Origin: Saccoglossus kowalevskii
Lineage: Eukaryota; Hemichordata; Enteropneusta; Harrimaniidae
Reading direction: 5' to 3'
Assembly: GCF_000003605.2 (NCBI RefSeq)
Contig: NW_003152183.1
Span: forward strand, 16,508-80,507
DNA length: 64,000 nt
Shown here: in pieces, positions 1-9,320 of the stretch
Position numbering within the stretch: position 1 is the stretch's first letter
Layout of the letters: every line of letters starts with the position of its first letter
Position numbers and translations under genes: made by a program
The notes under the pieces: model-generated
Told to the model about the DNA's origin: nothing
What the model saw: only the letters and a program-made list of their open reading frames with translations
Databases searched by the model: none

Positions 1-188
1 ACATGGAAAAGATGTAAGGCAACGTTCCGGCACTTTTTCTTACTGTGATGTCAATCATTTATAGTAGAAAATCGAGGCATTTTTGTAACTTTTTCAATTA
101 ATGGAAAATTTTCAAATTCGTTCTAATTTTCACGAACAAGTTGTGGATGCTGTTGGCACGTAGTGGGTGTTACACTGTTAACGCATCC

Positions 189-242
189 TGCAAAGTTGTT
201 CAAAGTGATTACAAAGTTGTACAAAGTTATTGCAAATTTGGT
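189..242 (+). repeat. 10-11 bp phased subrepeat (CAAAGTTGT type)
   Basis: Five degenerate units follow one another: TGCAAAGTTGT, TCAAAGTGAT, TACAAAGTTGT, ACAAAGTTAT and TGCAAATTTGGT. The period equals one helical turn, so A-tracts recur on the same face and could bend the DNA or position a nucleosome. It lies near anchor +686 in each monomer. Loss of about two units in the copy near 57038 is what slippage here would produce. A related TGCAAAGTTGTAAAA also occurs just after the anchor (538-552 region). Confidence 0.7.
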
Positions 243-245
243 AAA

Positions 246-261
246 TGCATTTGCATATATG
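246..261 (+). promoter_or_regulatory. Octamer-like ATTTGCAT next to TATATG
   Basis: TGCATTTGCATATATG holds ATTTGCAT at 249-256, identical to the POU-factor octamer (reverse complement ATGCAAAT), overlapping a TATAT stretch. Classes A, B and C keep it. Class D usually reads CATTTACATATATG or CATTTAAATATATG and so lacks it. Octamers occur upstream of some animal Pol III genes, but this one lies about 560 bp before the next 5S-like block, so a promoter role is only a guess. Confidence 0.35.
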
Positions 262-437
262 ACCAAGTTGTTATCATATAACAGTCCACATTTGTAAAGT
301 AGGGAAATTTAATAAAAGCCCGTTAAAAGCAGCTTATAGATATTCACATGAGGTGACTGTAAAATGTTAGAAAACAGCGTGCAATGTTTGAAAAATCGAA
401 GGAAATGTTGGCGGAGTTGCTAGTTTATTTAGCCTAA

Positions 438-451
438 GTCATTGTAATGAC
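438..451. repeat. Short inverted repeat at the monomer anchor
   Basis: GTCATTGTAATGAC has 6-bp perfect arms (GTCATT and AATGAC) around a 2-bp centre. It is conserved in classes A, B and C; some class D copies read GTCATAGTAATGAC, which breaks one pair. A dimeric protein site is possible; no function is known. Confidence 0.5.
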
Positions 452-713
452 AACCCCGCAGTTAAATTTGGAAAGCATTGAGTAAATTTGCCGATAACGC
501 CTCATATCTAAGCAGATTATCACAACAGTCAATCGAAATATTGACAACAAACTGTATGCAAAGTTGTAAAACGCGGTTGCGAAGTAGGTAGCTTCATTCG
601 GGATTGTTACCTGTGATATCATATTAACAAGTCCCGTAGTTGAACATTCGAAAATGTGAATAAATATTCGTAACATGCTGTTTAATTACCGTAGTTTTAT
701 TACAAGTATGTAG

Positions 714-726
714 AGGTCATAGGTCA
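714..726 (+). promoter_or_regulatory. Perfect DR1 half-site pair AGGTCA-T-AGGTCA
   Basis: Two AGGTCA hexamers in direct orientation are separated by one base, the consensus DR1 site bound by RXR, HNF4 and COUP-TF type nuclear receptors in animals. It sits near anchor +280 in almost every monomer, including divergent class D (10958-10970). Exceptions I noticed change one half-site: AAGTCA near 5373, 35177, 37045, 61250 and 62183; second half AAGTCA near 7241; AGATCA near 11893; ATGTCA near 63092. Function is not shown; the match could be accidental and spread by amplification. Confidence 0.55.
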
Positions 727-805
727 ATCTAGAAGATACTTGTGCAAGTGATATCGATTTAAAACATCCAAAAACATGAAATAGCCGCAAATTTGGAATA
801 ATAAT

Positions 806-907
806 CCATTCAGCTGTGGGGTTAGACGCTCGACAAATGTTTAAAGTAAAGCACAATCGGGCGTGATTAGTACTTGCATGGGAGACTCCCTGACTAAACG
901 ACCTTTT
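806..907 (+). pseudogene. 5S rRNA-derived block, class A copy
   Basis: The block runs from CCATTCAGCTG through AAAGCACAATCGG (about 849-860) and GATTAGTACTTG (865-876) to ATGGGAGACTCCCTG (878-892), ending in TTTT at 904-907. The order and spacing follow 5S rRNA from about nucleotide 9 to its 3' end. Compared with standard animal 5S (recalled, not searched), box A is partly kept, box C is nearly intact, and the 3' strand of helix I is replaced by ACTAAACGACC. It cannot fold as a normal 5S rRNA, so it is a relic or a Pol III promoter-like element rather than a functional rRNA gene. Class A has GATTAG where 5S and the other classes have GGTTAG. Confidence 0.82.
849..892 (+). promoter_or_regulatory. 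Type 1 Pol III internal control region-like segment
   Basis: In real 5S genes, box A, the intermediate element and box C inside the gene bind TFIIIA. Here the box A-like AAGCACAATCGG and the box C-like TTGCATGGGAGAC keep the usual relative spacing. Binding or transcription cannot be shown from sequence. Changes inside box C exist in some copies (GTTCGTACTTG near 13911, 18570, 45579, 47440, 58609 and 60471; ACTTCCATGG near 11118, 12050 and 46517), so there is no strict constraint. Confidence 0.5.
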
Positions 908-915
908 GAATTTTT
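904..915 (+). terminator. T-run after 5S-like block
   Basis: TTTT at 904-907 and TTTTT at 911-915 directly follow the 5S-like block. Runs of four or more T on the non-template strand stop Pol III. Most monomers have both runs (classes C and D alter the second one), so a transcript starting in the block would end here. This only matters if the block is transcribed. Confidence 0.45.
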
Positions 916-3460
916 GTTTGTTTCAACACGCACATGGAAAAGATGTAAGGCAACGTTCCGGCACTTTTTCTTACTGTGATGTCAATCATTTATAGTAGAA
1001 AATCGAGGCATTTTTGTAACTTTTTCAATTAATGGAAAATTTTCAAATTCGTTCTAATTTTCACGAACAAGTTGTGGATGCTGTTGGCACGTAGTGGGTG
1101 TTACACTGTTAACGCATCCTGCAAAGTTGTTCAAAGTGATTACAAAGTTGTACAAAGTTATTGCAAATTTGGTAAATGCATTTGCATATATGACCAAGTT
1201 GTTATCATATAACAGTCCACATTTGTAAAGTAGGGAAATTTAATAAAAGCCCGTTAAAAGCAGCTTATAGATATTCACATGAGGTGACTGTAAAATGTTA
1301 GAAAACAGCGTGCAATGTTTGAAAAATCGAAGGAAATGTTGGCGGAGTTGCTAGTTTATTTAGCCTAAGTCATTGTAATGACAACCCCGCAGTTAAATTT
1401 GGAAAGCATTGAGTAAATTTGCCGATAACGCCTCATATCTAAGCAGATTATCACAACAGTCAATCGAAATATTGACAACAAACTGTATGCAAAGTTGTAA
1501 AACGCGGTTGCGAAGTAGGTAGTTTCATTCGGGATTGTTACCTGTGATATCATATTAACAAGTCCCGTAGTTGAACATTCGAAAATGTGAATAAATATTC
1601 GTAACATGCTGTTTAATTACCGTAGTTTTATTACAAGTATGTAGAGGTCATAGGTCAATCTAGAAGATACTTGTGCAAGCGATATTGATTTAAAACATCC
1701 CAAAACATGAAATAGCCGCAAATTCGGAATAATAATCCATTCAGCTGTGGGGTTAGGCGCTCGACAAATGTTTAAAGTAAAGCACAATCGGGCGTGATTA
1801 GTACTTGCATGGGAGACTCCCTGACTAAACGACCTTTTGAATTTTTGTTTGTTTCAACACGCACATGGAAAAGATGTAAGGCAACGTTCCGGCACTTTTT
1901 CTTACTGTGATGTCAATCATTTATAGTAGAAAATCGAGGCATTTTTGTAACTTTTTCAATTAATGGAAAATTTTCAAATTCGTTCTAATTTTCACGAACA
2001 AGTTGTGGATGCTGTTGGCACGTAGTGGGTGTTACACTGTTAACGCATCCTGCAAAGTTGTTCAAAGTGATTACAAAGTTGTACAACGTTATTGAAAATT
2101 TGGTAAATGCATTTGCATATATGACCAAGTTGTTATCATATAACAGTCCACATTTGTAAAGTAGGGAAATTTAATAAAAGCCCGTTAAAAGCAGCTTATA
2201 GATATTCACATGAGGTGACTGTAAAATGTTAGAAAACAGCGTGCAATGTTTGAAAAATCGAAGGAAATGTTGGCGGAGTTGCTAGTTTATTTAGCCTAAG
2301 TCATTGTAATGACAACCCCGCAGTTAAATTTGGAAAGCATTGAGTAAATTTGCCGATAACGCCTCATATCTAAGTAGATTATCACAACAGTCAATCGAAA
2401 TATTGACAACAAACTGTATGCAAAGTTGTAAAACGCGGTTGCGAAGTAGGTAGTTTCATTCGGGATTGTTACCTGTGATATCATATTAACATGTCCCGTA
2501 GTTGAACATTCGAAAATGTGAATAAATATTCGTAACATGCTGTTTAATTACCGTAGTTTTATTACAAGTATGTAGAGGTCATAGGTCAATCTAGAAGATA
2601 CTTGTGCAAGCGATATTGATTTAAAACATCCCAAAACATGAAATAGCCGCAAATTCGGAATAATAATCCATTCAGCTGTGGGGTTAGGCGCTCGACAAAT
2701 GTTTAAAGTAAAGCACAATCGGGCGTGATTAGTACTTGCATGGGAGACTCCCTGACTAAACGACCTTTTGAATTTTTGTTTGTTTCAACACGCACATGGA
2801 AAAGATGTAAGGCAACGTTCCGGCACTTTTTCTTACTGTGATGTCAATCATTTATAGTAGAAAATCGAGGCATTTTTGTAACTTTTTCAATTAATGGAAA
2901 ATTTTCAAATTCGTTCTAATTTTCACGAACAAGTTGTGGATGCTGTTGGCACGTAGTGGGTGTTACACTGTTAACGCATCCTGCAAAGTTGTTCAAAGTG
3001 AGTACAAAGTTGTACAAAGTTATTGCAAATTTGGTAAATGCATTTGCATATATGACCAAGTTGTTATCATATAACAGTCCACATTTGTAAAGTAGGGAAA
3101 TTTAATAAAAGCCCGTTAAAAGCAGCTTATAGATATTCACATGAGGTGACTGTAAAATGTTAGAAAACAGCGTGCAATGTTTGAAAAATCGAAGGAAATG
3201 TTGGCGGAGTTGCTAGTTTATTTAGCCTAAGTCATTGTAATGACAACCCCGCAGTTAAATTTGGAAAGCATTGAGTAAATTTGCCGATAACGCCTCATAT
3301 CTAAGCAGATTATCACAACAGTCAATCGAAATATTGACAACAAACTGTATGCAAAGTTGTAAAACGCGGTTGCGAAGTAGGTAGTTTCATTCGGGATTGT
3401 TACCTGTGATATCATATTAACAAGTCCCGTAGTTGAACATTCGAAAATGTGAATAAATAT

Positions 3461-5095
3461 TTCGTAACATGCTGTTAAATTACCGTAGTTTTACTCCAAG
3501 TATGTAGAGGTCATAGGTCAATCTAGAAGATACTTGTGCAAGCGATATCGATTTAAAACATCCAAAAACATGAAATAGCCGCAAATTCGGAATAATAATC
3601 CATGCAGCTGTGGGGTTAGGTGCTCGACAAATGTTTAAAGTAAAGCACAATCGGGCGTGGTTAGTACTTGCATGGGAGACTCCCTGACTAAACGACCTTT
3701 TGAAATTTGTTTTTGTTTCAACACGCACATGGAAAAGATGTAAGGCAACGTTCCGGCACTTTTTCTTACTGTGATGTCAATCATTTATAGTAGAAAATTG
3801 AGGCATTTTTGTAACTTTTTTAATTAATGGAAAATTTTCAAATTCGTTCTAATTTTCATGAACAAGTTGTGGATGCTGTCGGCACGTAGTGGGTGTTACA
3901 CTGTTGACCCATCGTGCAAAGTTGTTCAAAGTGATTACAAAGTTGTACAAAGTTATTGCAAATTTGGTAAATGCATTTACATATATGACCAAGTTGTTAG
4001 CATATAAGAATCCACATTTGTAAAGTAGGGAAATTTATTAAAAGCCCGTTAAAAGCAGCTTATAGATATTCACATGAGGTGACTGTAAAATGTTAGAAAA
4101 CAGTGTGCAAAGTTTGAAAAAATGAAGGAAATGTTGGCGGAGTTGCTAGTTTATTTAGCCTAAGTCATTGTAATGACAACCCCGCAGTTAAATTTTGAAA
4201 GCATTGAGTAAATTTTCCGATAACGCCTCATATCGTAAGCAGATTATCACAACAGCCAATCGAAATATCAACAACAAACTGTAGACAAAGTTGTAAAAAG
4301 CGGTTGCAAAGTAGCTAGTTTCATTCGGGATTGTTACCTGTGATATCATATTAACAAGTCCCGTAGTTGAACATTCGAAAATGTGAATAAATATTTCGTA
4401 ACATGCTGTTAAATTACCGTAGTTTTACTCCAAGTATGTAGAGGTCATAGGTCAATGTAGAAGATACTTGTGCAAGCGATATCGATTTAAAACATCCAAA
4501 AACATGAAATAGCCGCAAATTCGGAATAATAATCCATGCAGCTGTGGGGTTAGATGCTCGACAAATGTTTAAAGTAAAGCACAATCGGGCGTGGTTAGTA
4601 CTTGCATGGGAGACTTCCTGACTAATCGACCTTTTGAAATTTGTTTTTGTTTCAACACGCACATGGAAAAGATTTAAGGCAACGTTCCGGAACTTTTTCT
4701 TACTGTGATGTCAATCATTTATAGTAGAAAATCGAGGCATTTTTGTAACTTTTTTAATTAATGGAAAATTTTAAAATTCGTTCTAATTTTCACGAACAAG
4801 TTGTGGATGCTGTCGGCACGTAGTGGGTGTTACACTGTTGACGCATCGTGCAAAGTTGTTCAAAGTGATTACAAAGTTGTACAAAGTTATTGCAAATTTG
4901 GTAAATGCATTTGCATATATGACCAAGTTGTTATCATATAAAAATCCACATTTGTAAAGTAGGGAAATTTAATAAAAGCCCGTTAAAAGCAGATTATAGA
5001 TATTCACATGAGGTGACTGTAAAATGTTAGAAAACAGCGTGCAAAGTTTGAAAAAACGAAGGAAATGTTGGCGGAGTTGCTAGTTTATTTAGCCT
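3461..5095 (+). repeat. Monomer block D1 (class D)
   Basis: Class D is the most divergent. Its marks are GCTGTTAAATTACC, TTACTCCAAG, AAATTTGTTTTTGTTTC after the 5S-like block, and often GTTAGCATATAAAAATCC with CATTTACATATATG in place of the octamer-like site. The monomer anchored at 4160 has an extra base in CATATCGTAAGCAG and reads ACAGCCAATCG. From about 4850 the block is mixed: it keeps ATAAAAATCC but has the B-like CATTTGCATATATG and GTTATCATATA, so the D-to-B change is gradual. Confidence 0.75.
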
Positions 5096-5960
5096 AAGTC
5101 ATTGTAATGACAACCCCGCAGTTAAATTTTGAAAGCATTGAGTAAATTTGCCGATAACGCCACATATCGAAGCAGATTATCACAACAGTCAATCGAAATA
5201 TTGACAACAAACTGTATGCAAAGTTGTAAAAAGCGGATGCGAAGTAGGTAGTTTCATTCGGGATTGTTACCTGTGATATCATATTAACAAGTCCCGTAGT
5301 TGAACATTCGAAAATGTGAATAAATATTTCGTAACATGCTGTTTAATTACCGTAGTTTTATTACAAGTATGTAGAAGTCATAGGTCAATCTAGAAGATAC
5401 TTGTGCAAGCGATATCGATTTAAAACATCCAAAAACATGAAATAGCCGCAAATTCGGAATAATAATCCATGCAGCTGTGGGGTTAGGTGCTCGACAAATG
5501 TTTAAAGTAAAGCACAATCGGGCGTGGTTAGTACTTGCATGGGAGACTCCCTGACTAAACGACCTTTTGAATTTTTGTTTGTTTCAACACGCACATGAAA
5601 AAGATGTAAGGCAACGTTCCGGCACTTTTTCTTTCTGTGATGTCAATCATTTATAGTAGAAAATCGATGCATTTTTGTAACTTTTTCAATTAATGGAAAA
5701 TTTTCAAATTCATTCTAATTTTCACGAACAAGTTGTGGATGCTGTCGACACGTAGTGGGTGTTACACTGTTAACGCATCCTGCAAAGTTGTTCAAAGTGA
5801 TTACAAAGTTGTACAAAGTTATAGCAAATTTTGTAAATGCATTTGCATATATGACCAAGTTGTTATCATATAACAATCCACATTTGTAAAGTAGGGAAAT
5901 TTAATAAAAGCCCGTTAAAAGCAGCTTATAGATATTCACATGAGTGACTGTAAAATGTAG
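5096..5960 (+). repeat. Monomer block B1 (class B, one copy)
   Basis: Class B has AAATTTTGAAAGC, AATATTTCG, CCATGCAG, GGTGCTCG, GCGTGGTTAG, CAAATTCATTC, AACAATCC and GTGCAAAGTTTGAAAAAACG. This copy belongs to a subclass with GCCACATATCG, AGAAGTCATAGG, ACATGAAAAAG and AATCGATGC. The same combination recurs at 36.8-37.7 and 61.0-61.6 kb. Its end at 5940-6020 has three one-base losses just where class A resumes. Confidence 0.75.
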
Positions 5961-8900
5961 AAAACAGCGTGCAAAGTTTGAAAAATCGAAGGAAATGTTG
6001 GCGGAGTTGCTAGTTTATTTAGCTAAGTCATTGTAATGACAACCCCGCAGTTAAATTTGGAAAGCATTGAGTAAATTTGCCGATAACGCCTCATATCTAA
6101 GTAGATTATCACAACAGTCAATCGAAATATTGACAACAAACTGTATGCAAAGTTGTAAAACGCGGTTGCGAAGTAGGTAGTTTCATTCGGGATTGTTACC
6201 TGTGATATCATATTAACATGTCCCGTAGTTGAACATTCGAAAATGTGAATAAAATTCGTAACATGCTGTTTAATTACCGTAGTTTTATTACAAGTATGTA
6301 GAGGTCATAGGTCAATCTAGAAGATACTTGTGCAAGCGATATCGATTTAAAACATCCCAAAACATGAAATAGCCGCAAATTCGGAATAATAATCCATTCA
6401 GCTGTGGGGTTAGGCGCTCGACAAATGTTTAAAGTAAAGCACAATCGGGCGTGATTAGTACTTGCATGGGAGACTCCCTGACTAAACGACCTTTTGAATT
6501 TTTGTTTGTTTCAACACGCACATGGAAAAGATGTAAGGCAACGTTCCGGCACTTTTTCTTACTGTGATGTCAATCATTTATAGTAGAAAATCGAGGCATT
6601 TTTGTAACTTTTTCAATTAATGGAAAATTTTCAAATTCGTTCTAATTTTCACGAACAAGTTGTGGATGCTGTTGGCACGTAGTGGGTGTTACACTGTTAA
6701 CGCATCCTGCAAAGTTGTTCAAAGTGATTACAAAGTTGTACAAAGTTATTGCAAATTTGGTAAATGCATTTGCATATATGACCAAGTTGTTATCATATAA
6801 CAGTCCACATTTGTAAAGTAAGGACATTTAATAAAAGCCCGTTAAAAGCAGCTTATAGATATTCACATGAGGTGACTGTAAAATGTTAGAAAACAGCGTG
6901 CAATGTTTGAAAAATCGAAGGAAATGTTGGCGGAGTTGCTAGTTTATTTAGCCTAAGTCATTGTAATGACAACCCCGCAGTTAAATTTGGAAAGCATTGA
7001 GTAAATTTGCCGATAACGCCTCATATCGAAGCAGATTATCACAACAGTCAATCGAAATATTGACAACAAACTGTATGCAAAGTTGTAAAACGCGGTTGCG
7101 AAGTAGGTAGTTTCATTCGGGATTGTTACCTGTGATATCATATTAACAAGTCCCGTAGTTGAACATTCGAAAATGTGAATAAATATTCGTAACATGCTGT
7201 TTAATTACCGTAGTTTTATTACAAGTATGTAGAGGTCATAAGTCAATCTAGAAGATACTTGTGCAAGCGATATCGATTTAAAACATCCAAAAACATGAAA
7301 TAGCCGCAAATTCGGAATAATAATCCATTCAGCTGTGGGGTTGGGCGCTCGACAAATGTTTAAAGTAAAGCACAATCGGGCGTGATTAGTACTTGCATGG
7401 GAGACTCCCTGACTAAACGACCTTTTGAATTTTTGTTTGTTTCAACACGCACATGGAAAAGATGTCAGGCAACGTCCGGCACTTTTTCTTACTGTGATGT
7501 CAATCATTTATAGTAGAAAATCGAGGCATTTTTGTAACTTTTTCAATTAATGGAAAATTTTCAAATTCGTTCTAATTTTCACGAACAAGTTGTGGATGCT
7601 GTTGGCACGTAGTGGGTGTTACACTGTTAACGCATCCTGAAAAGTTGTTCAAAGTGATTACAAAGTTGTACAAAGTTATTGCAAATTTGGTAAATGCATT
7701 TGCATATATGACCAAGTTGTTATCATATAACAGTCCACATTTGTAAAGTAGGGAAATTTAATAAAAGCCCGTTAAAAGCAGCTTATAGATATTCACATGA
7801 GGTGACTGTAAAATGTTAGAAAACAGCGTGCAATGTTTGAAAAATCGAAGGAAATGTTGGCGGAGTTGCTAGTTTATTTAGCCTAAGTCATTGTAATGAC
7901 AACCCCGCAGTTAAATTTGGAAAGCATTGAGTAAATTTGCCGATAACGCCTCATATCGAAGCAGATTATCACAACAGTCAATCGAAATATTGACAACAAA
8001 CTGTATGCAAAGTTGTAAAATGCGGTTGCGAAGTAGGTAGTTTCATTCGGGATTGTTACCTGTGATATCATATTAACAAGTCCCGTAGTTGAACATTCGA
8101 AAATGTGAATAAATATTCGTAACATGCTGTTTAATTACCGTAGTTTTATTACAAGTATGTAGAGGTCATAGGTCAATCTAGAAGATACTTGTGCAAGTGA
8201 TATCGATTTAAAACATCCAAAAACATGAAATAGCCGCAAATTCGGAATAATAATCCATTCAGCTGTGGGGTTAGGCGCTCGACAAATGTTTAAAGTAAAG
8301 CACAATCGGGCGTGATTAGTACTTGCATGGGAGAGTCCCTGACTAAACGACCTTTTGAATTTTTGTTTGTTTCAACACGCACATGGAAAAGATGTAAGGC
8401 AACGTTCCGGCACTTTTTCTTACTGTGATGTCAATCATTTATAGTAGAAAATCGAGGCATTTTTGTAACTTTTTCAATTAATGGAAAATTTTCAAATTCG
8501 TTCTAATTTTCACGAACAAGTTGTGGATGCTGTTGGCACGTAGTGGGTGTTACACTGTTAACGCATCCTGCAAAGTTGTTCAAAGTGATTACAAAGTTGT
8601 ACAAAGTTATTGCAAATTTGGTAAATGCATTTGCATATATGACCAAGTTGTTATCATATAACAGTCCACATTTGTAAAGTAGGGAAATTTAATAAAAGCC
8701 CGTTAAAAGCAGCTTATAGATATTCACATGAGGTGACTGTAAAATGTTAGAAAACAGCGTGCAATGTTTGAAAAATCGAAGGAAATGTTGGCGGAGTTGC
8801 TAGTTTATTTAGCCTAAGTCATTGTAATGACAACCCCGCAGTTAAATTTGGAAAGCATTGAGTAAATTTGCCGATAACGCCTCATATCGAAGCAGATTAT

Positions 8901-9320
8901 CACAACAGTCAATCGAAATATTGACAACAAACTGTATGCAAAGTTGTAAAATGCGGTTGCGAAGTAGGTAGTTTCATTCGGGATTGTTACTTGTGATATC
9001 ATATTAACAAGTCCCGTAGTTGAACATTCGAAAATGTGAATAAATATTCGTAACATGCTGTTTAATTACCGTAGTTTTATTACAAGTATGTAGAGGTCAT
9101 AGGTCAATCTAGAAGATACTTGTGCAAGTGATATCGATTTAAAACATCCAAAAACATGAAATAGCCGCAAATTCGGAATAATAATCCATTCAGCTGTGGG
9201 GTTAGGCGCTCGACAAATGTTTAAAGTAAAGCACAATCGGGCGTGATTAGTACTTGCATGGGAGAGTCCCTGACTAAACGACCTTTTGAATTTTTGTTTG
9301 TTTCAACACGCACATGGAAA
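5961..9320 (+). repeat. Monomer block A2 (class A)
   Basis: Anchors 6023, 6953, 7883 and 8814. The first copy has CTAAGTAG, AACATGTCCC and AATAAAATTCG (about 6245), as the copy at 29301 does. TAAGGACATTTAAT near 6817 and ATGTCAGGCAACG near 7463 recur in block A4 near 38.5-41.3 kb. The two copies at 7883 and 8814 share GTAAAATGCGG and GGGAGAGTCCC, so they are a local tandem duplication. Confidence 0.85.

Larger units (their letters stand above)
1..3460 (+). repeat. Monomer block A1 (class A, period 931)
   Basis: Anchors 434, 1365, 2296 and 3227 are exactly 931 bp apart. Class A is recognised by AAATTTGGAAAGC after the anchor, AATATTCG with two T before CG, CCATTCAG and GGCGCTCG in the 5S-like block, GCGTGATTAG instead of GCGTGGTTAG, AACAGTCC, and CAATGTTTGAAAAATCG. 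The monomer around 2085-2500 has private variants (CAACGTTATTGAAAA, CTAAGTAG, AACATGTCCC) found again near 29.1-29.5 kb. The block ends inside the monomer anchored at 3227, where TTATTACAAG changes to TTACTCCAAG near 3490. Confidence 0.85.

Noticed and set aside
189-300. tRNA-type A and B boxes (tRNA-derived SINE head)
   Set aside because: No adequate GGTTCGANNCC-like B box at a proper distance from an A box was seen anywhere in the monomer.
598-655. CENP-B box
   Set aside because: CCCG and CGAA occur together (CCCGTAGTTGAACATTCGAA), but they are 12 bases apart rather than the 7 of the reverse-complement box pattern.
640-660. Heat-shock element (GAACATTC)
   Set aside because: Only two correctly spaced nGAAn-type units are present; the third does not fit.
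434-676. Minus-strand open frame of 62-80 codons repeated in most monomers (hydrophobic, beginning MLRIF or MISQ, ending in TMT)
   Set aside because: It is carried along by the repeat. Class differences change residues freely (CL, CF, YL or FL at one site), the start moves from 80 to 62 codons with a one-T indel, and there is no coding context.
806-907. Functional 5S rRNA gene
   Set aside because: Both strands of helix I and much of the 5' third are too changed to fold, in every class.
3480-3728. 82-codon minus-strand frame found mainly in class D monomers
   Set aside because: It lies antisense across the 5S-like block and is open only because of class D base changes.
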